DNA from: Pleurodeles waltl | Taxonomy: Eukaryota; Chordata; Amphibia; Caudata; Salamandridae | DNA: 64,000 bases | Direction: 5' to 3' | NCBI RefSeq assembly: GCF_031143425.1 | Contig: NC_090444.1 | Span: 1,536,350,782-1,536,414,781, forward strand | In this document: positions 46,712 to 58,646 of the stretch, in pieces | Layout: every line of letters starts with the position of its first letter | Numbering within the stretch: the stretch's first letter is position 1 | Program-made: the position numbers and the translations under genes | Notes under the pieces: model-generated | Databases searched by the model: none | Told to the model about the DNA's origin: nothing | Seen by the model: the letters and a program-made list of their open reading frames with translations, nothing else

Positions 46712-47280
46712 ATACCCCTGTCAGGATGTCTGCACGAACAATAATATGGGCCTTATAAAAACACTCGGTGAGACCAATGTCATTAGAGGGGGTTCCACCC
46801 TGGATATTCCATCTATACTGCACATCACTTTGCAGCAGACCTCAACCTTTGTGTCTCTATGAAGCTTTATTTGGAGACTGGAGGCCACCCTTATTCTAAG
46901 GTGGCAGGGGTCGGGGTACTTCGCATGGAAATGGCTTGGGCAGATTAGGTTTATCACACCTTGCTTTCTTGAGGGGTGCAAATACACTTTAGGGATGAAT
47001 TTATGTATTCATGTGTTTTGCAAAATGTAGGGATTGTTTATATTCACATCCCTAATCTTCACAATCCTGTTTTTCTCTCTTGTCATTATCCTAATAATTG
47101 CAGCTCATGTATTTTATCATAGATTGCAGTCTTTTCACTAAACACATTGAAAACTATCCGGCATCTCCCTTCTTGCCTCTGTGTGTGTGTAAGAGATATA
47201 TTGGCAACAAGAGAAAAGGGTAAGACTTGTTCCACCACGTTTTTTCCTGAGAAGATTTCAGAGTCCATGCACTAAGCTGC
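46712..47280 (+). repeat. 3' LTR fragment of the second old-provirus copy
   Basis: Purine-rich AAAGGGGAGG precedes it. Between about 46980 and 47275 it aligns with the old LTRs by words such as CTAATAATTGCAGCTCATGT, GGCAACAA and the CCAC...TTCCTGAGAA region (compare 39595-39760 and 10385-10540). Both boundaries are approximate. Confidence 0.5.
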
Positions 47281-47289
47281 CAGAATTCA

Positions 47290-48460
47290 CCTTCACTGTT
47301 TGCGTTTTGGAGCGGTGCTGCTAGAAAGCCAGAAGGATTGGGCCAACAGCTGCCAACTGTTGTGGGAGTTACTCAGTCACCTACGATCAGAGGTGCAGCC
47401 ACTCCTAATCTAGCAGTAGGGATACGAATGTCCTTACGACAGCAGCCGATATTCAAACTGGTGTTTGTGTCACTTTTGTGAGAAATATACAAAAGCTACT
47501 GTTCATTTCTTATTATTCCATTGTGCCTACATGGGTTTAGGAGTTGGCTAATACCAATCTTTGATGAGGAGGGCAACCTGATTACAGGAGGGCCCTGTAG
47601 TATCTGTAATGACTACCCACTGTTTTTATAACATATTGAACTTGTGAATATATGAATTCTTCATAGAGAATATGCAATATTGTGATGGAACATTTTTATT
47701 GGAAGCCAGATAGTTTATAATCAAACATTGTGGAGTATGTCTAGCTATTGTTCTTAGCTATTTGCATTTTTATTCACATGGTAGACCACACAGTCTTTTA
47801 TGTGGGATATGTGTAGTACCATTGCAATAACATATACATTTCACATACTGTGTTTTAATGTCCCATTTTTCCTGGAACATCATACATTTATTTTTCTGGC
47901 TGTAAAAGCAAATATTAAGGGAATGAAAAGCAGTTCTTTTGATCACATAAACGTATTTATGTATTTGAGTAACATAAGGCTAATGTACTCATTCTAGCTT
48001 TTTGTATCTCTATGTTTACATTATGGAAGATTTTTTATGTGCCATGATGTGTTGCTCATGCTTATCAGTTTGTGCTGGGCTGGAGGCATGATACTTTAAA
48101 CTTCCAGAATGTACACACTTTCAGAAGCAAAAGAGGCTACTTTATTCATTGACATTAATCATATTGATGCTCAATCATGATAGTTACCTGCACTTAAATA
48201 TTCCCTTAAAGTTACAAATTCTACTATATGCCACTCTTATGGATACTTTCCATATAAACCTTGCATTAACGTGTGGACAAAGCTACTCTAAATGAAAGAG
48301 ATTGGAGAACTCTTACAGCATCTATATATCTTCTACATGTAATCTGCCTGGGGTTTCAGGATCAAGTTGCACGATATATCTAGACTCCTTCCTTCACAAC
48401 ACTTTTTCCTTATTTTCGCCTCTATATTTTCAAGGGATGGAATCAATAACAAAGTATTTG
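47290..48460. other. AT-rich sequence, no gene seen
   Basis: Short frames only. No motif or repeat structure recognised before the Penelope-like element. Confidence 0.5.
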
Positions 48461-48469
48461 AGACCCATA

Positions 48470-48926
48470 CTGTTGCTAGTGTGTACTTCCTCAAAGTGGC
48501 AGGCAACTGGATAACTCCTGTCTTTATTTGTCTTTATTGTTTAATGCTCCAACCTGCACTTGTATGCGCATATGAACTTTTAAAATGGCACTGCCTACAC
48601 AATTTAGGTTACAAGGACAAACTAGCACATAAATGGCAAATTGAGTTTTACAGCGATACCTTTCCTTGATTTTTATGGAATTCTTTCTGAATGGAGAAAA
48701 CAAATATGTTTTGTGTATGCCATACTGACAGGCTTTAAAGTTCATGCCCTTCATAAAGACCCAGTTTGTTTGAAGCCCATTACCCTGTTATTGTAGTTTT
48801 AGGCTACTGGTGGGTTCTCCTGCATCAATCTTGCCCTTCTAATGGTTATTTCTGGTCTGGTTGGGACAATCTTCTTTATAGTAGAGTCATTTTGGATGAG
48901 ATGCCAATGCTTCTGACTATATGTGG
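48470..48926 (-). pseudogene. Penelope-like linker and GIY-YIG endonuclease remnant
   Basis: PTRPEITIRRARLMQ (around 48820-48870) matches the linker just before the endonuclease in Penelope elements. The frame at 48524-48754 then reads FAIYVLVCPCNLNCVGSAIL, which follows the GIY-YIG layout with the CPC word; the second tyrosine of the YVG word is Cys. One or more stops are present upstream of the frame. Confidence 0.65.
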
Positions 48927-50565
48927 TGTTACAAATGGGGTCTTTGGTTGGCAGTCAGGTTACCCCCTGTCCAAGCAAGGAACCTCACTCTAGTCAGGTT
49001 AAAAGAGAATCACCCTCAGCTAAACCCTGCTTACCCACTTGGTAGCTTGGCACGAGCAGTAGGCTTAACTTCAGAGTGCTAGGTGTAAAGTATTGGTACC
49101 AACACACACACAGTAACGTAATGAAAACATTACAAAATGACACAACACAGGTTTAGAAAAACAAAACAAGACCAAAATGACAAAAATCCCCAATACACAA
49201 GTCAAGTTATCAATAAAAATGCAAAAAGAGTCTTCATGGAATTTTAAACACACACTAACACTGTTGCTGTGAAAATGTACCTTGGGTGCGTCAAAAATAA
49301 TCCAGCACAGGTGAGTGTGCATCAAAAAAGGGATTGCGATGCTTCAATTTCACTCACGAGCGAGACCTTGCTTCGTTTCTCCTTTCGTCGGGTTGGGGCG
49401 CGTCGTTTCTTTTCTCCGCAGGAGAGCAATGCGTCGATACAGTCAGCACTCTCTGGTCTGGGCAGGCCTTGCGTTGTTTTTACACGCCCAGCGGTGTTTG
49501 CGTCGGAAATCCAGCCGCACTATGATCCGAAAACCACGCAGATCGGGTTGCGATCTCACCAGCCTCGGTCAACGATGCCGTACATCGTTTCTCCAGCCCT
49601 AGACATCAATATTCGTGTCACGTTGCAGGCGAGCGTCGGTTTTCAGCTGTGAAGCTGGCGGCACGTTGGTTTTTCACCTGCAGATCGGAGTTGCGTCGAT
49701 CTTTTCCCTGCACTGCATTCTGTGCGTGAATTTCTTCCTCTTAGGCTGCCAGCTTCTCCTTTCAGGGTCCCAGGAACTGGATGGGCACCACTTGGCAGAG
49801 TAGGAGTCTCTCCAGAGACTCCAGATGCTGGCAGAGAGAAGTCTTTGCTGTCCCTGACACTTCAAACAACAGGGGGCAAACTCCAAATCAAGCCCTTGGA
49901 GATCTTCAGAAGATGGAAGGCACACAAAGTCTAGTCTTTGCCCTCTTACTCTGGCAGAAGCAGCAACTGCAGGATAGCTCCACAAAGCACAGTCACAGGC
50001 AGGGCAGCTCTTCTTCCTCAGGTCTTCGGCTCTCCTCCAGGCAGAGGTTCCTCTTGCTTTCCAGAAGTGTTCTAAAGTCTGTGGTTTTGGGTGCCCTTCT
50101 TATTCCCATTTTCTCCTTTGAAGTAGGCCTACCTCAAAGCAAAGTTTCTCTTGATTGTGAAATCCTGCCTTGCCCAGGCCAGGCCCCAGACACACACCAG
50201 GGGGTTGGAGACTGCATTGTGTGAAGGTAGGCACAGCCCTTTCAGGTGTGAGTGACCACTTCTCCCCTCCCTTCTAGCACAGATCGCTCCTCAGGAAACG
50301 CAGACTACACCCCAGCTCCCTTTGTGTCACTGTCTAGTGAGAGGTGCAACCAGCCCAACTGTCAAACTGACCCAGACAGGGAATCCACAAACAGGCAGAG
50401 TCACACAAATGGATTAAGCAAGAAAATGCTCACCTTCTAAAAGTGGCATTTTCAAACACACAGGCCCTGGGCACCTCCAGTGCACTTTTCCAGGGACTTA
50501 CTAGTAAATCAGATATGCCAATCTTTATAAACCAATTAACTATACAATTTACACAGAGAGCATAT
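48927..50565. repeat. Gmr1-like LTR, copy 2, internally deleted and 3'-truncated
   Basis: It starts TGTTACAAATGGGGTC and follows the 58647 LTR closely. Around 50460 about 450 bp of the family sequence is missing between CAAACACACA and GGCCCTGGG. Homology ends near 50565, about 200 bp short of the normal CTAACA end. It sits within the Penelope-like element. Confidence 0.75.
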
Positions 50566-50599
50566 GCTTTGCTGTTAACCAAGGTTTTTCCCTATTCTG

Positions 50600-51979
50600 T
50601 TAAGTTGCTTTGTTTCTAGCAGCAGGCATTATTTCTTTTGAAGAACCACTTTCAAGGAATCACTCCACAAATTCCTCCTACGCCTTAACCAATTCACCTG
50701 CTTTGCAACAAATTCTTCTCATTTTAACTTTCCACAATAGGGAACGCTACATGTGAATGTTTTATTTCAATTTTATTATTTTTAACATACACTGACGGAT
50801 CTAAGAATGTTACATTTGTACATCTGATACTGCTGGTGAATTGAAGTTTATGCTGGTTCAAATTCATTTTCTTAAAACATTGCTTAGCATCATCAATGGA
50901 CCCTTTTCTAATGATGAACAGAGCATTTATATATTTTATCCACATTGTAACATGCTCTGACCATTCTTCGGGTGTTCCACTTGGAGCCGTGTTCTTCCCA
51001 ACAGCCCATGTGCAGATTTGAAAAACTGGGGGTGAAGCAGGTGTCCATTACTGTACCCTCCTTATGCTGGACCACCTCATTATTCAACAAATAAAAAATA
51101 GACAAATGAGGCACCATTTTATGATACTTAATAACTTCTGTGTGTCTCAAGAGTTTCAATGTTCTCACGCTGAGAACATGTTTACCTGCTACGAGTCCAT
51201 CATAATGTCTAATACTTGTAAAAATTCCCATTACCTCCAGTGGCATCATCATATACCCTTCCTCCCACAGTACATCATGAATGAGTTGCAGAGAGTCATC
51301 AGAGTCCTCTATATATGTGGGTAGATTCTTGACATGACCATGCAAAAAAAATCCACATACTGTGAGGTGTCATATTTACTGGCTTTGCCCAACATTTTGG
51401 GGTGACCAAGCGGATTCATTGCATTTTTATGTATTTTTGATATTAAATAGAATACATGGACTTTTGGATCATCATTTCTCAAGAATACATATTCTTCTTG
51501 ATTCAGTAGCCCTATGTGACCCATACTGTTAACTCCCTATCATTGTTAATCTTTATCTCACTCAGAACATCCTTAGTGATTCTCACATAGCATGTCTCAT
51601 CATTTAGTTGGTTTAGTGCTTCTTCCTTGCACATATGTAAAGGCCACAATGCTGTATCACAGCCTTTATTCAATTTTCTTTTTACACAATCTGATTTTTC
51701 ATTCAATATCCCCATTAAATCATTATACTCCTCCTGTGATGTTGGAAATCCTTCTTTCTCCAACATGTGTCTTGTACAGAATGTTTATATCTTGTGCCAT
51801 ACTTCTGAGTATATGTCTGTTGTGTCTCTGTGCACTGATGGAAAGAATGTTGAAACCAATTTGGCTCCTATAACCTTGTTTGAAATGCATAATAGCGCAT
51901 GCTCTAGTTCTTGCAAATCAATCACGAGTTTGAAGTCCAACATTTGCACATTTTGTTGAGTGTCTGTTGAGGTTTTCAT
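50600..51979 (-). pseudogene. Penelope-like reverse transcriptase remnant
   Basis: In minus-strand order: EEALNQLNDETCYVRITKD (51512-51766); VFYLISKIHKNAMNPLG and YVDFF (51309-51524); LEVMGIFTSIRHYDGL and YLLNNEV...NLHMGCWEE (50908-51345); then YINALFIIRKGS and FLDPSVYV (50724-50945). These follow the Penelope RT motif order. The catalytic YIDD is replaced by YINA, so even apart from frame breaks the enzyme would be inactive. Confidence 0.7.
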
Positions 51980-51980
51980 T

Positions 51981-52485
51981 CATTATATGGTGTTTACTTT
52001 GCATGTTGCATTCTTATGAACATTTAGATATCTATCCTTGCTTGGCTGTCATTGAATAATTTCTCTGGGTGGTATGACACACCTAAAAAGAGAATCTGTT
52101 CTTCTGCTTTCATCGTTTTGTTGTTGCTGGCAGATTAATTAGAGAATTAGGTTTTTCTATTATTTCTTTTTTCTCTATGTTGGTTTCAAGGTGATATGGG
52201 TGTCTCTGTTTACCATAACTTCTTCTCCTTTGGTTCCTCTCCTTTCTAATTCTTTTTATGTTTCACCCATTGGTCTCGAATTGAGGCACCTTTAAAACCC
52301 TAAAAAATGCAATTCTTTGATTACTGTGAGGCATAAGATTTTGTAGCCTTATTTTGTACCCTTACTGTGGAATGCTAATTACCTCACATATTATGTCAGT
52401 TATGAGCTGTTCTATGACATCATTGATAACATCACTGCAACATCTGAAACAATAACATTGATGGCAACGCTCTGCATAAAGAGGG
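51981..52485. other. AT-rich sequence, no gene seen
   Basis: Possibly the decayed 5' part of the Penelope-like element (minus strand), but no motif is visible. Confidence 0.4.
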
Positions 52486-52489
52486 GGCA

Positions 52490-52721
52490 AGTTATAGTTA
52501 CTTTAGGATGCAAGCAATAGTTATTTGAATAAGTATAATTGGTGAATTTCAGTAGTTTTGTTAGTTCCAAACACCACGTTAACTGACATTTCCACCTAAC
52601 TATAATTATGTTTTCAGTCATAGAAACAATGTCACTTAACAAATCAAAGGTTGCAGGAACGTTACAGTTAGGTTCTGAATTTGAAATTGAGTAGTGAGAG
52701 TTATTTCAAGTAACTATAACT
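52490..52721. repeat. Inverted repeat with 14-bp perfect arms
   Basis: AGTTATAGTTACTT (52490-52503) is exactly inverted at 52708-52721, enclosing about 200 bp. It could be a small MITE or the edge of the adjacent repeat. No flanking duplication seen. Confidence 0.45.
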
Positions 52722-52739
52722 CATTGTCTAAGTGAACTA

Positions 52740-54480
52740 TAACTCTAGCCCCCATCATGATTTTGGTGGGTTGATTTCAGCCCCGGGGACCCTATTCCCC
52801 AGGACCCACTATAATTCCATTGGGGGGGCAAGCGGCACACCTTTCCCAGCTGATATCGGCCCCAGGGACCCCATCCTCTGGGGCCCATCCTTTCATTATT
52901 CATTTTTTGGAGGTGGGGCATGCAGCCCCCTTTCTCATGGCCAGCTTCTTCCCTGGGGACCCCATGGCCCAGCCTCACCATCTACTTTTTCTTGGGGAGG
53001 GGGAGGGACGCTGCATGGCACCCCCATCCCCTGGCTGATTTTGGCCCGGGGGCCCCATCCCCAGGTCCCGGCCATCAGTCCTGGGTACCCCACAAGGCAC
53101 CCTGTGTGCATTGGGGACAATGGGGGAGCCTCAAAGCCCCCGTGGTCCCAGCCAGCTTCCCACCTCTTTTGAAGTTGGCATAGCTGTCACAGACAGGGAG
53201 CTGCCAAACATGCAGTTCCCTCTCTATGAGAGCAATTGTTTCCTCTGTTTCCCTGACCGCCAGCAGAGAAACAGAGGAAACCTTCACTTACAGCAAGCAA
53301 GAGCTGTTTGACAGCTCTCGCTTGCTGGAATAAGAGTATTTGCTCTGACTTGGTAGGAGCTGTCAAAGCTCCCAACAAGTGAGAGCAAACAACTATGTTT
53401 CGGGGGTGGGCACCCAGGAACATAGAATGAGCTGGGGGCTAGCGGTTCCCAGGGCCATTATTGGCTCATTGAGAGGAGCCAGGCAGCCCCCTCAACATTT
53501 CACTAAGCCCTAGGGAGGCAGTGGTCCCCGGGGTCCCGCATCAGACCCAATTCATTCTTTTAATTTAGCCCCTGGAGAGCGGGTACCCAGGGCTGTGGAG
53601 GTGCCATGGGATCTCCCAAGTGTAATTCATCATGTGCCCTGGGGAGGTGGCAGTCCTTGGGGCTGTGGGGGGGGGAGTGCGGGTTGCCCCCATGTTAATT
53701 TGATCTTTAGCCTTGGGGAGGTGGTGGTCCCAAGGGCTCTGGTAGAGGACATATGGGCCTCCCCATATCAAATTATACTCTTGGCCCAGGGAGGTGGTGG
53801 TCCCCGATACATGGGGGGCCACATGGCACCCGACCTATTACTCTGTGATCTCCCTGGGGAGGTGGTGGTCCCTGGGCAAATCCAAGCTCTAGGAGGAGGA
53901 CCCCATGTGCCCCTCCTTCTTAAAGTCCCCAATTACCTGGCCCATTTGATGGCAACATAATAAAAAAAAAGAACGGTAGACTGTGCTTTTTTTTTACCTC
54001 GGAAAAATCTGATGATCTGTAAGGAACCTCTAGACCAGGGTTAGGGGCTCAGAGTGACCATAGCCTGGCCACTTTTTTCTTCATTGCTGAAGTATTGGAA
54101 GCCAATCAGATATCAGCATGGGAATAGCTGGATCCGCGGAGGATCTCTGTCCCTAGATAGCTATTTTTTTAACCTTTAATATCCCCCAAACTACTGAATG
54201 ATTTTACATCAAATTACAAAAGCACAATCAGTGCAACATCGACCTTCCTGCCAAATTTGGTGTAATTCCATGGGGAAAACGCATTTTGGGGTCCCGCTTT
54301 TTTCTCAGCCCCGGCATGACAGATCACCCAGAAACTTTAAAAACATCAGCTGAACTGACCAAAGTATATGGTTTGAAAATGTCTTGAAGAATTGTCAAGC
54401 GACTTCAAAGTTATTAGCAAAACAAGAAACACTCTACGGAAACTAAGTGCTAACTAAAACTACCTACTGGCAACCACCAG
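52740..54480. repeat. GC-array repeat family, copy 1
   Basis: GC-rich opening (GGGGACCCCAT words), then a hairpin cluster (about 53225-53400), then irregular units around GGGAGGTGGTGGTCCC (53580-53900), then an AT-rich tail with ACTACTGAATGATTTTACA, CCAAATTTGGTGTAATTC and CTCAGCCCC. The tail and the GGTGGTGGTCCC units recur at 56930-58157. No gene; open frames across it are Pro/Gly low complexity. Confidence 0.6.
53230..53390. repeat. Cluster of adjacent hairpins
   Basis: At least three stems in a row: CCTCTGTTTC with GAAACAGAGG; CAGCAAGCAAGAGCTGT with ACAGCTCTCGCTTGCTG (one mismatch); and a longer imperfect stem around GGAGCT...AGCTCC. Palindromic non-coding sequence within the GC-array repeat. 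Confidence 0.65.
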
Positions 54481-56100
54481 AACACAACTACAACCTGAAC
54501 CACTGAACGGAATTACAACAAATTTGGCAGAAAGCTAGCTCTTGGTACAGAAAGTGTGCCTTCTGTGAATTGGTGTAATTTTGTTCAATAGCTTTTGAGA
54601 TATTGAAGGATAAAAAAAATAGATATATGGGTAGAGCCTTAACACAGATCTTATGGTGAGATTTGATTGTCTGTCAGCACTTCCACCAGAAAGTGCTGCT
54701 GACCAATACACATGATAGAACCAACTGAAATGCATTGTAGTGAATGGCAGAATTTGGTCGCAAAAAGGAAAATGTATAAAGGGTGATAACAGATTTTAGT
54801 TACAATATGAATCATTTGTTGTACACTATGAAAAATCTTTCTGCTGTGATTTCATGAATCATGTTTGAGAGAAAACTATTTTCTCATGATTTTCCCATAA
54901 CATTAATGGAAGGTGCTCCAGAAGCTAAAATGGAAGCATATTTTCTGTAAATTCGCATAATCTTTCTCAGCCATATGAGAATGAAGTGTGACATTCTCAG
55001 TAAAACATGTACTTCTAACACAAGCAGCCTGTCAGTTGATTCCCTTGTGTTCTACTTCAGCCTCCCGAAGTGTTCTAAAGAACAACTAGAGCACTAACAG
55101 TCTTACTTATGATAAATGTGTGGCACACCTGAAGCCATCTTCATTGAATCAAACTAGTAAAGCTTTAAACATATACTTTAGAAAGGAACAAAATGAGGGG
55201 GTTCATTTTATCATAGGAATTATGGTTAGTGCTGTAAAAAGAAAAATTAGGATACGTTTTAAGTGAATTCTCAAATATTTTCCTCTTTTATTTCATTAAA
55301 ACATTCTGAAATGTAGGCTGAAACATGCACTTTCAATACCAGCAGAAGACCACTGGTTAACTCCCTGGTGTTCCCCATTTAGTGCAGTGCTCTAATGAAG
55401 AACTAGAATGCTAACATTCTCAATAAATGCCAACAGTGTGGTACATCTAACTGCCTTCTTGTTGAAAACTGAAAGCATTTTCTACTGAGGATACTGCAGT
55501 AAGGAAGATTGGGGAGCTTTCTAACAAATAAGTCCCTAAGATAGCCAACAGAGAAAAAAGAACACAAATGTTGCACAAATATCACCCAAATTTAGCCCTC
55601 TGACCAAAGTGTGCAAAACCCACATTTTTTATTTTTTTGTAGTTTTATGTAGGACAAACTTGACCCAAAAGTATTGGAGTGCTTTACATGAGCATCAGTT
55701 ACAATACACAAGGACACTTTCCTTTTGGGCTTTAGGGATGGGGAGATGGGTCCATAATCACAGGATGTCGAGCTGACACTGAAACTCCAACCTGGTTCCC
55801 CAGTTACAAAATCTGCAACTCCCCACTATGTGTAACATATAATCAAGTGATCATATGGATAAAAAGCATCAAGATATCAAATAATTAAAAAGTGCTTTGT
55901 CGCTGCTTGAGAAGTCATAAAGTATGTCCTCATTTTAGTTTTTTAGTGCACTAACCATAACTTCTTCAGGAAAAAAAACCCTCTCATTTTAATAATTTCT
56001 AAAGGAAATGCTTCAGGTATTACAGTTTTGATTACATCAAGATGAAATCAGGCGTGGCAGACTTTTGTAATAAATATAGAATGTTAGCAGTATAATTGTT
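54481..56100. other. AT-rich sequence, no gene seen
   Basis: No recognisable coding motif on either strand. Some text near 54520-54600 (TTGGTGTAATTTTGTTCA) echoes the tail of the GC-array repeat, so the repeat may extend further in diverged form. Confidence 0.45.
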
Positions 56101-56106
56101 CATTAG

Positions 56107-56880
56107 AATACTGTGGGGAGGCAGATGTCAGGGGCATAGATTAGGTTAAATGAGGGCAGGGAGAAGGGTACAGAGGCAACAGGTTGACCACGCTGGGAAG
56201 GAGAGAGGGGCAGTGGCAGCACAACGGACCATGGAGGGCAGGGGCTACAAACCAACCATGCAGGATGCAAGAGAGGCTGTGGCAATATGACAGACCATTG
56301 AGCACGGAAGGAAAAGACAATGACAGTACAACCATGCATGCTAACAAGCTTGATTCAGGCAGAAGACTCCTGATGCTATTAAGCCTAAAATGGCTTATTT
56401 TTATCTGTCTCCTGCCTACAATTCCCTGTTTTTCAATGTAAGCCAGTGTGAAATCTGATTTCCCCAGGTTTATTTTCAAAGTCCCCCTCTTATTAAGTTC
56501 AAAGTGTTGGCAAGCATTGGATAACTGAGGGCAGGAGACATGGGGTAGGGACATGGACTCGGTTAACGGAGGGCAGGATGGGCATGGGCATCAAACTTAT
56601 CTTACAGGGCAAGCATCAGGGTTGCAGCAGCACACCACACCGATCAAGTGGGACAGCAATGCAGCACAATTGATCATCAAAAGCAATAGGGAGAGGACAG
56701 GTCCATGCACATGGACAACAGAGAGCAGAGGGGACAGTTGGAGCATAACAGACAATGAAGAGCAGGAGGGACAGGCAGGGACAAGGCAGGGAAACAACAG
56801 ACCAGACAAGGCAGAAGGAAGGGGATAGAGGCCTCCACATGGAAATCGGAGGGCAGGGGACAAAGCTACAGCATGCCGCA
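56107..56880. repeat. Degenerate G-rich minisatellite
   Basis: Irregularly spaced GAGGGCAGG or GAGCAGGAGG words (near 56150, 56235, 56527, 56567, 56757, 56847) embedded in AC-rich text such as CAATATGACAGACCAT. No gene. Confidence 0.45.
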
Positions 56881-56929
56881 GCACACAGCTAGGTTCGGGG
56901 TTGGGCACCATAGCAGGACCTGGCCCTAG

Positions 56930-58157
56930 GAGGTGGTGGCCGTGAGGGCCATCAGTGGATCCTCAAGGGGGCTACGCACCCCCCTTCAACGTGGAGATAG
57001 CCCCGTGGAGGTGGTGGTCTCTGAGGCTTGGGGGTCTGAGTCAGACCCCCTTTACATTATTCAGTATTTCCCCAGGGAGGTGGTGATCCCCAGGTCTGCA
57101 GGGTGACCGGGGGCTGCCCGTATCATCTTTTTAATTGCCCCAGGGAGGTGGTGGTCCCCAGGGTTGCAGGGCGAGGTCTTAGTACCCCTCCACACCCAAT
57201 TTCTATAATGCCCTAGGTGGTAGTGGTCCCTTGGGCACAGGGAAGGAAATAGGGCCCCCCACATATTAAAAACATTTTGCCACGGGGTGGTTGTCCCTGG
57301 GGTGCAGGGGGCCACGTGGCCCCCCCACACATCTTTATTTATTCGCCCTGGGGAGGTGGTGTCCCCGGGGCTGTGGGGGAGGCCGACGGGCCTCCCACGC
57401 ATAATTTAAATAAAGCCCCTCCCCATTAGAAATTAACATTTCCCCCAGGACTTGGCCCACTCGGGGACTTGAAAAAAATGAAGCACGGCAGCCCACCCTT
57501 CATTTGTTGAGATGTTTTGCCAGATTCGCTGATCCTCCGCAAATCTCTGTGAAAATTTTGAACAAATGCTTTTTAGCTTGGAGTGGGGTCCTTCTGGGTC
57601 CCCACCACCACAGCTAAGGGGTCAGGGTGTCTGTACCCTGTCCTTTTCCCTTATTTTAAACTTTTTTGTGCCGAGTCCCAACATGGCTGACAAAACGTCC
57701 TTGTTGAAATGTTGTCAGCCATTCAGATCTCAGCACGAGATTGGGAGGGGTTGCAAATCCTTTGCATCCCTGGATATACAAATTTGTATTTTCCTTAATT
57801 TCTCTAAAAGTACTGAACAGATTTACACCAAATGACAAAAAGGGGTCTTTTTGGACCAAAAGATACCTTTCAGCCAAATTTGGTGTAATTCGTTCCAGTG
57901 GTTTTGGCGCTATCGCTGTTCAATATTTCCTGTGGGAATTAACATTGGAAACGCTCTAAGTTTCACCCCCCTTTATCTCAGCCCCCACTTCATGAATCAC
58001 CCCAAAGTGTTATAGACAGCAGCTCACGCTAGTGTCAAAATTTTGCGGGAATTTTCTTGAAGATTGCTCAAGCAGCACCAAAGACATAGGTAAGCAGAAT
58101 ACAGCTTTTTCTATAGAAACTAGGTCCTAACTATAATTACCAAGTGGCGATTGCCAC
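56930..58157. repeat. GC-array repeat family, copy 2
   Basis: Six or so units around GGGAGGTGGTGGTCCCCAGG (56930-57400) are followed by the AT-rich tail with ACTGAACAGATTTACACCAAA, CCAAATTTGGTGTAATTCG and CTCAGCCCCCACTTCATGA, homologous to 54180-54480. Non-coding. Confidence 0.65.
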
Positions 58158-58168
58158 TAGGTTATATT

Positions 58169-58172
<4 letters not shown>

Positions 58173-58216
<44 letters not shown>
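58173..58216. repeat. (TA)n microsatellite
   Basis: An uninterrupted run of 22 TA units directly left of the 2687-bp duplicated unit. Such a run could have favoured the break that made the duplication, or could confuse assembly. Confidence 0.95.
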
Positions 58217-58220
<4 letters not shown>

Positions 58221-58358
58221 TATCAAAAACGAAGTTGTCCTCATGTGAAAGCGCACTCCCAACAGGTTAATATAAACGGGAAGAAAAAGCAAAGCCAGCA
58301 ACTCACAGTGAATTCTTTAAGCAGTTTCATTATTCCAGGCCTTAAGTTATAAAATCAT

Positions 58359-58400
58359 CTCTGGACACGTGTTTCAAGGTCAATCCTTTCTTCAGCAGAG
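58359..58400 (-). ncRNA. Hammerhead ribozyme motif, copy 1
   Basis: Reading the minus strand from 58400: stem I CTCTG, core CTGAAGA (fits CUGANGA), stem II AAGG/CCTT with a 5-base loop, core GAA, stem III ACAC/GTGT with no loop, cleavage triplet GTC, and the stem I partner CAGAG. All pairs are Watson-Crick, and A15.1-U16.1 and H17=C are in place. The predicted cut is between plus-strand 58364 and 58363. The open stem I and a stem III too short to be stable alone are the form described for Penelope-like elements (type I, often active as a dimer). Weak points: A at core position 7, an A-U closing pair of stem II, and unknown stem I/II loop contacts. Confidence 0.65.
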
Positions 58401-58646
58401 AAAAATATAAAAGTGTTTCACCCTCGTAGGTGCAGCCAGTGCTGGAGGTGTTCCAGGCATCTCTTTCTTACTGAAAAGACCGGCATGGCTTCAGCTTGTC
58501 TAATTACAGGCACCTGATTAGTCTCTTTAAATACTAGTCCGCCCCAGTGGGCCTCTCAAGTGAGCAGTGCATGCTGGTTGTGGTGGTCCTGCAATTTTTT
58601 CATTTTGCCCCAAGTGGGTTGCTGGAGCCAAACGAAATAATGACCC

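Larger units (their letters stand above)
48470..51980 (-). mobile_element. Penelope-like retroelement, split by a Gmr1-like LTR
   Basis: On the minus strand, RT pieces (51979 down to about 50600) are followed, after the LTR inserted at 48927-50565, by the linker and GIY-YIG endonuclease pieces (48926 down to 48470). This order is typical of Penelope-like elements. All frames are broken. I did not find its terminal pseudo-LTRs. Confidence 0.7.
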
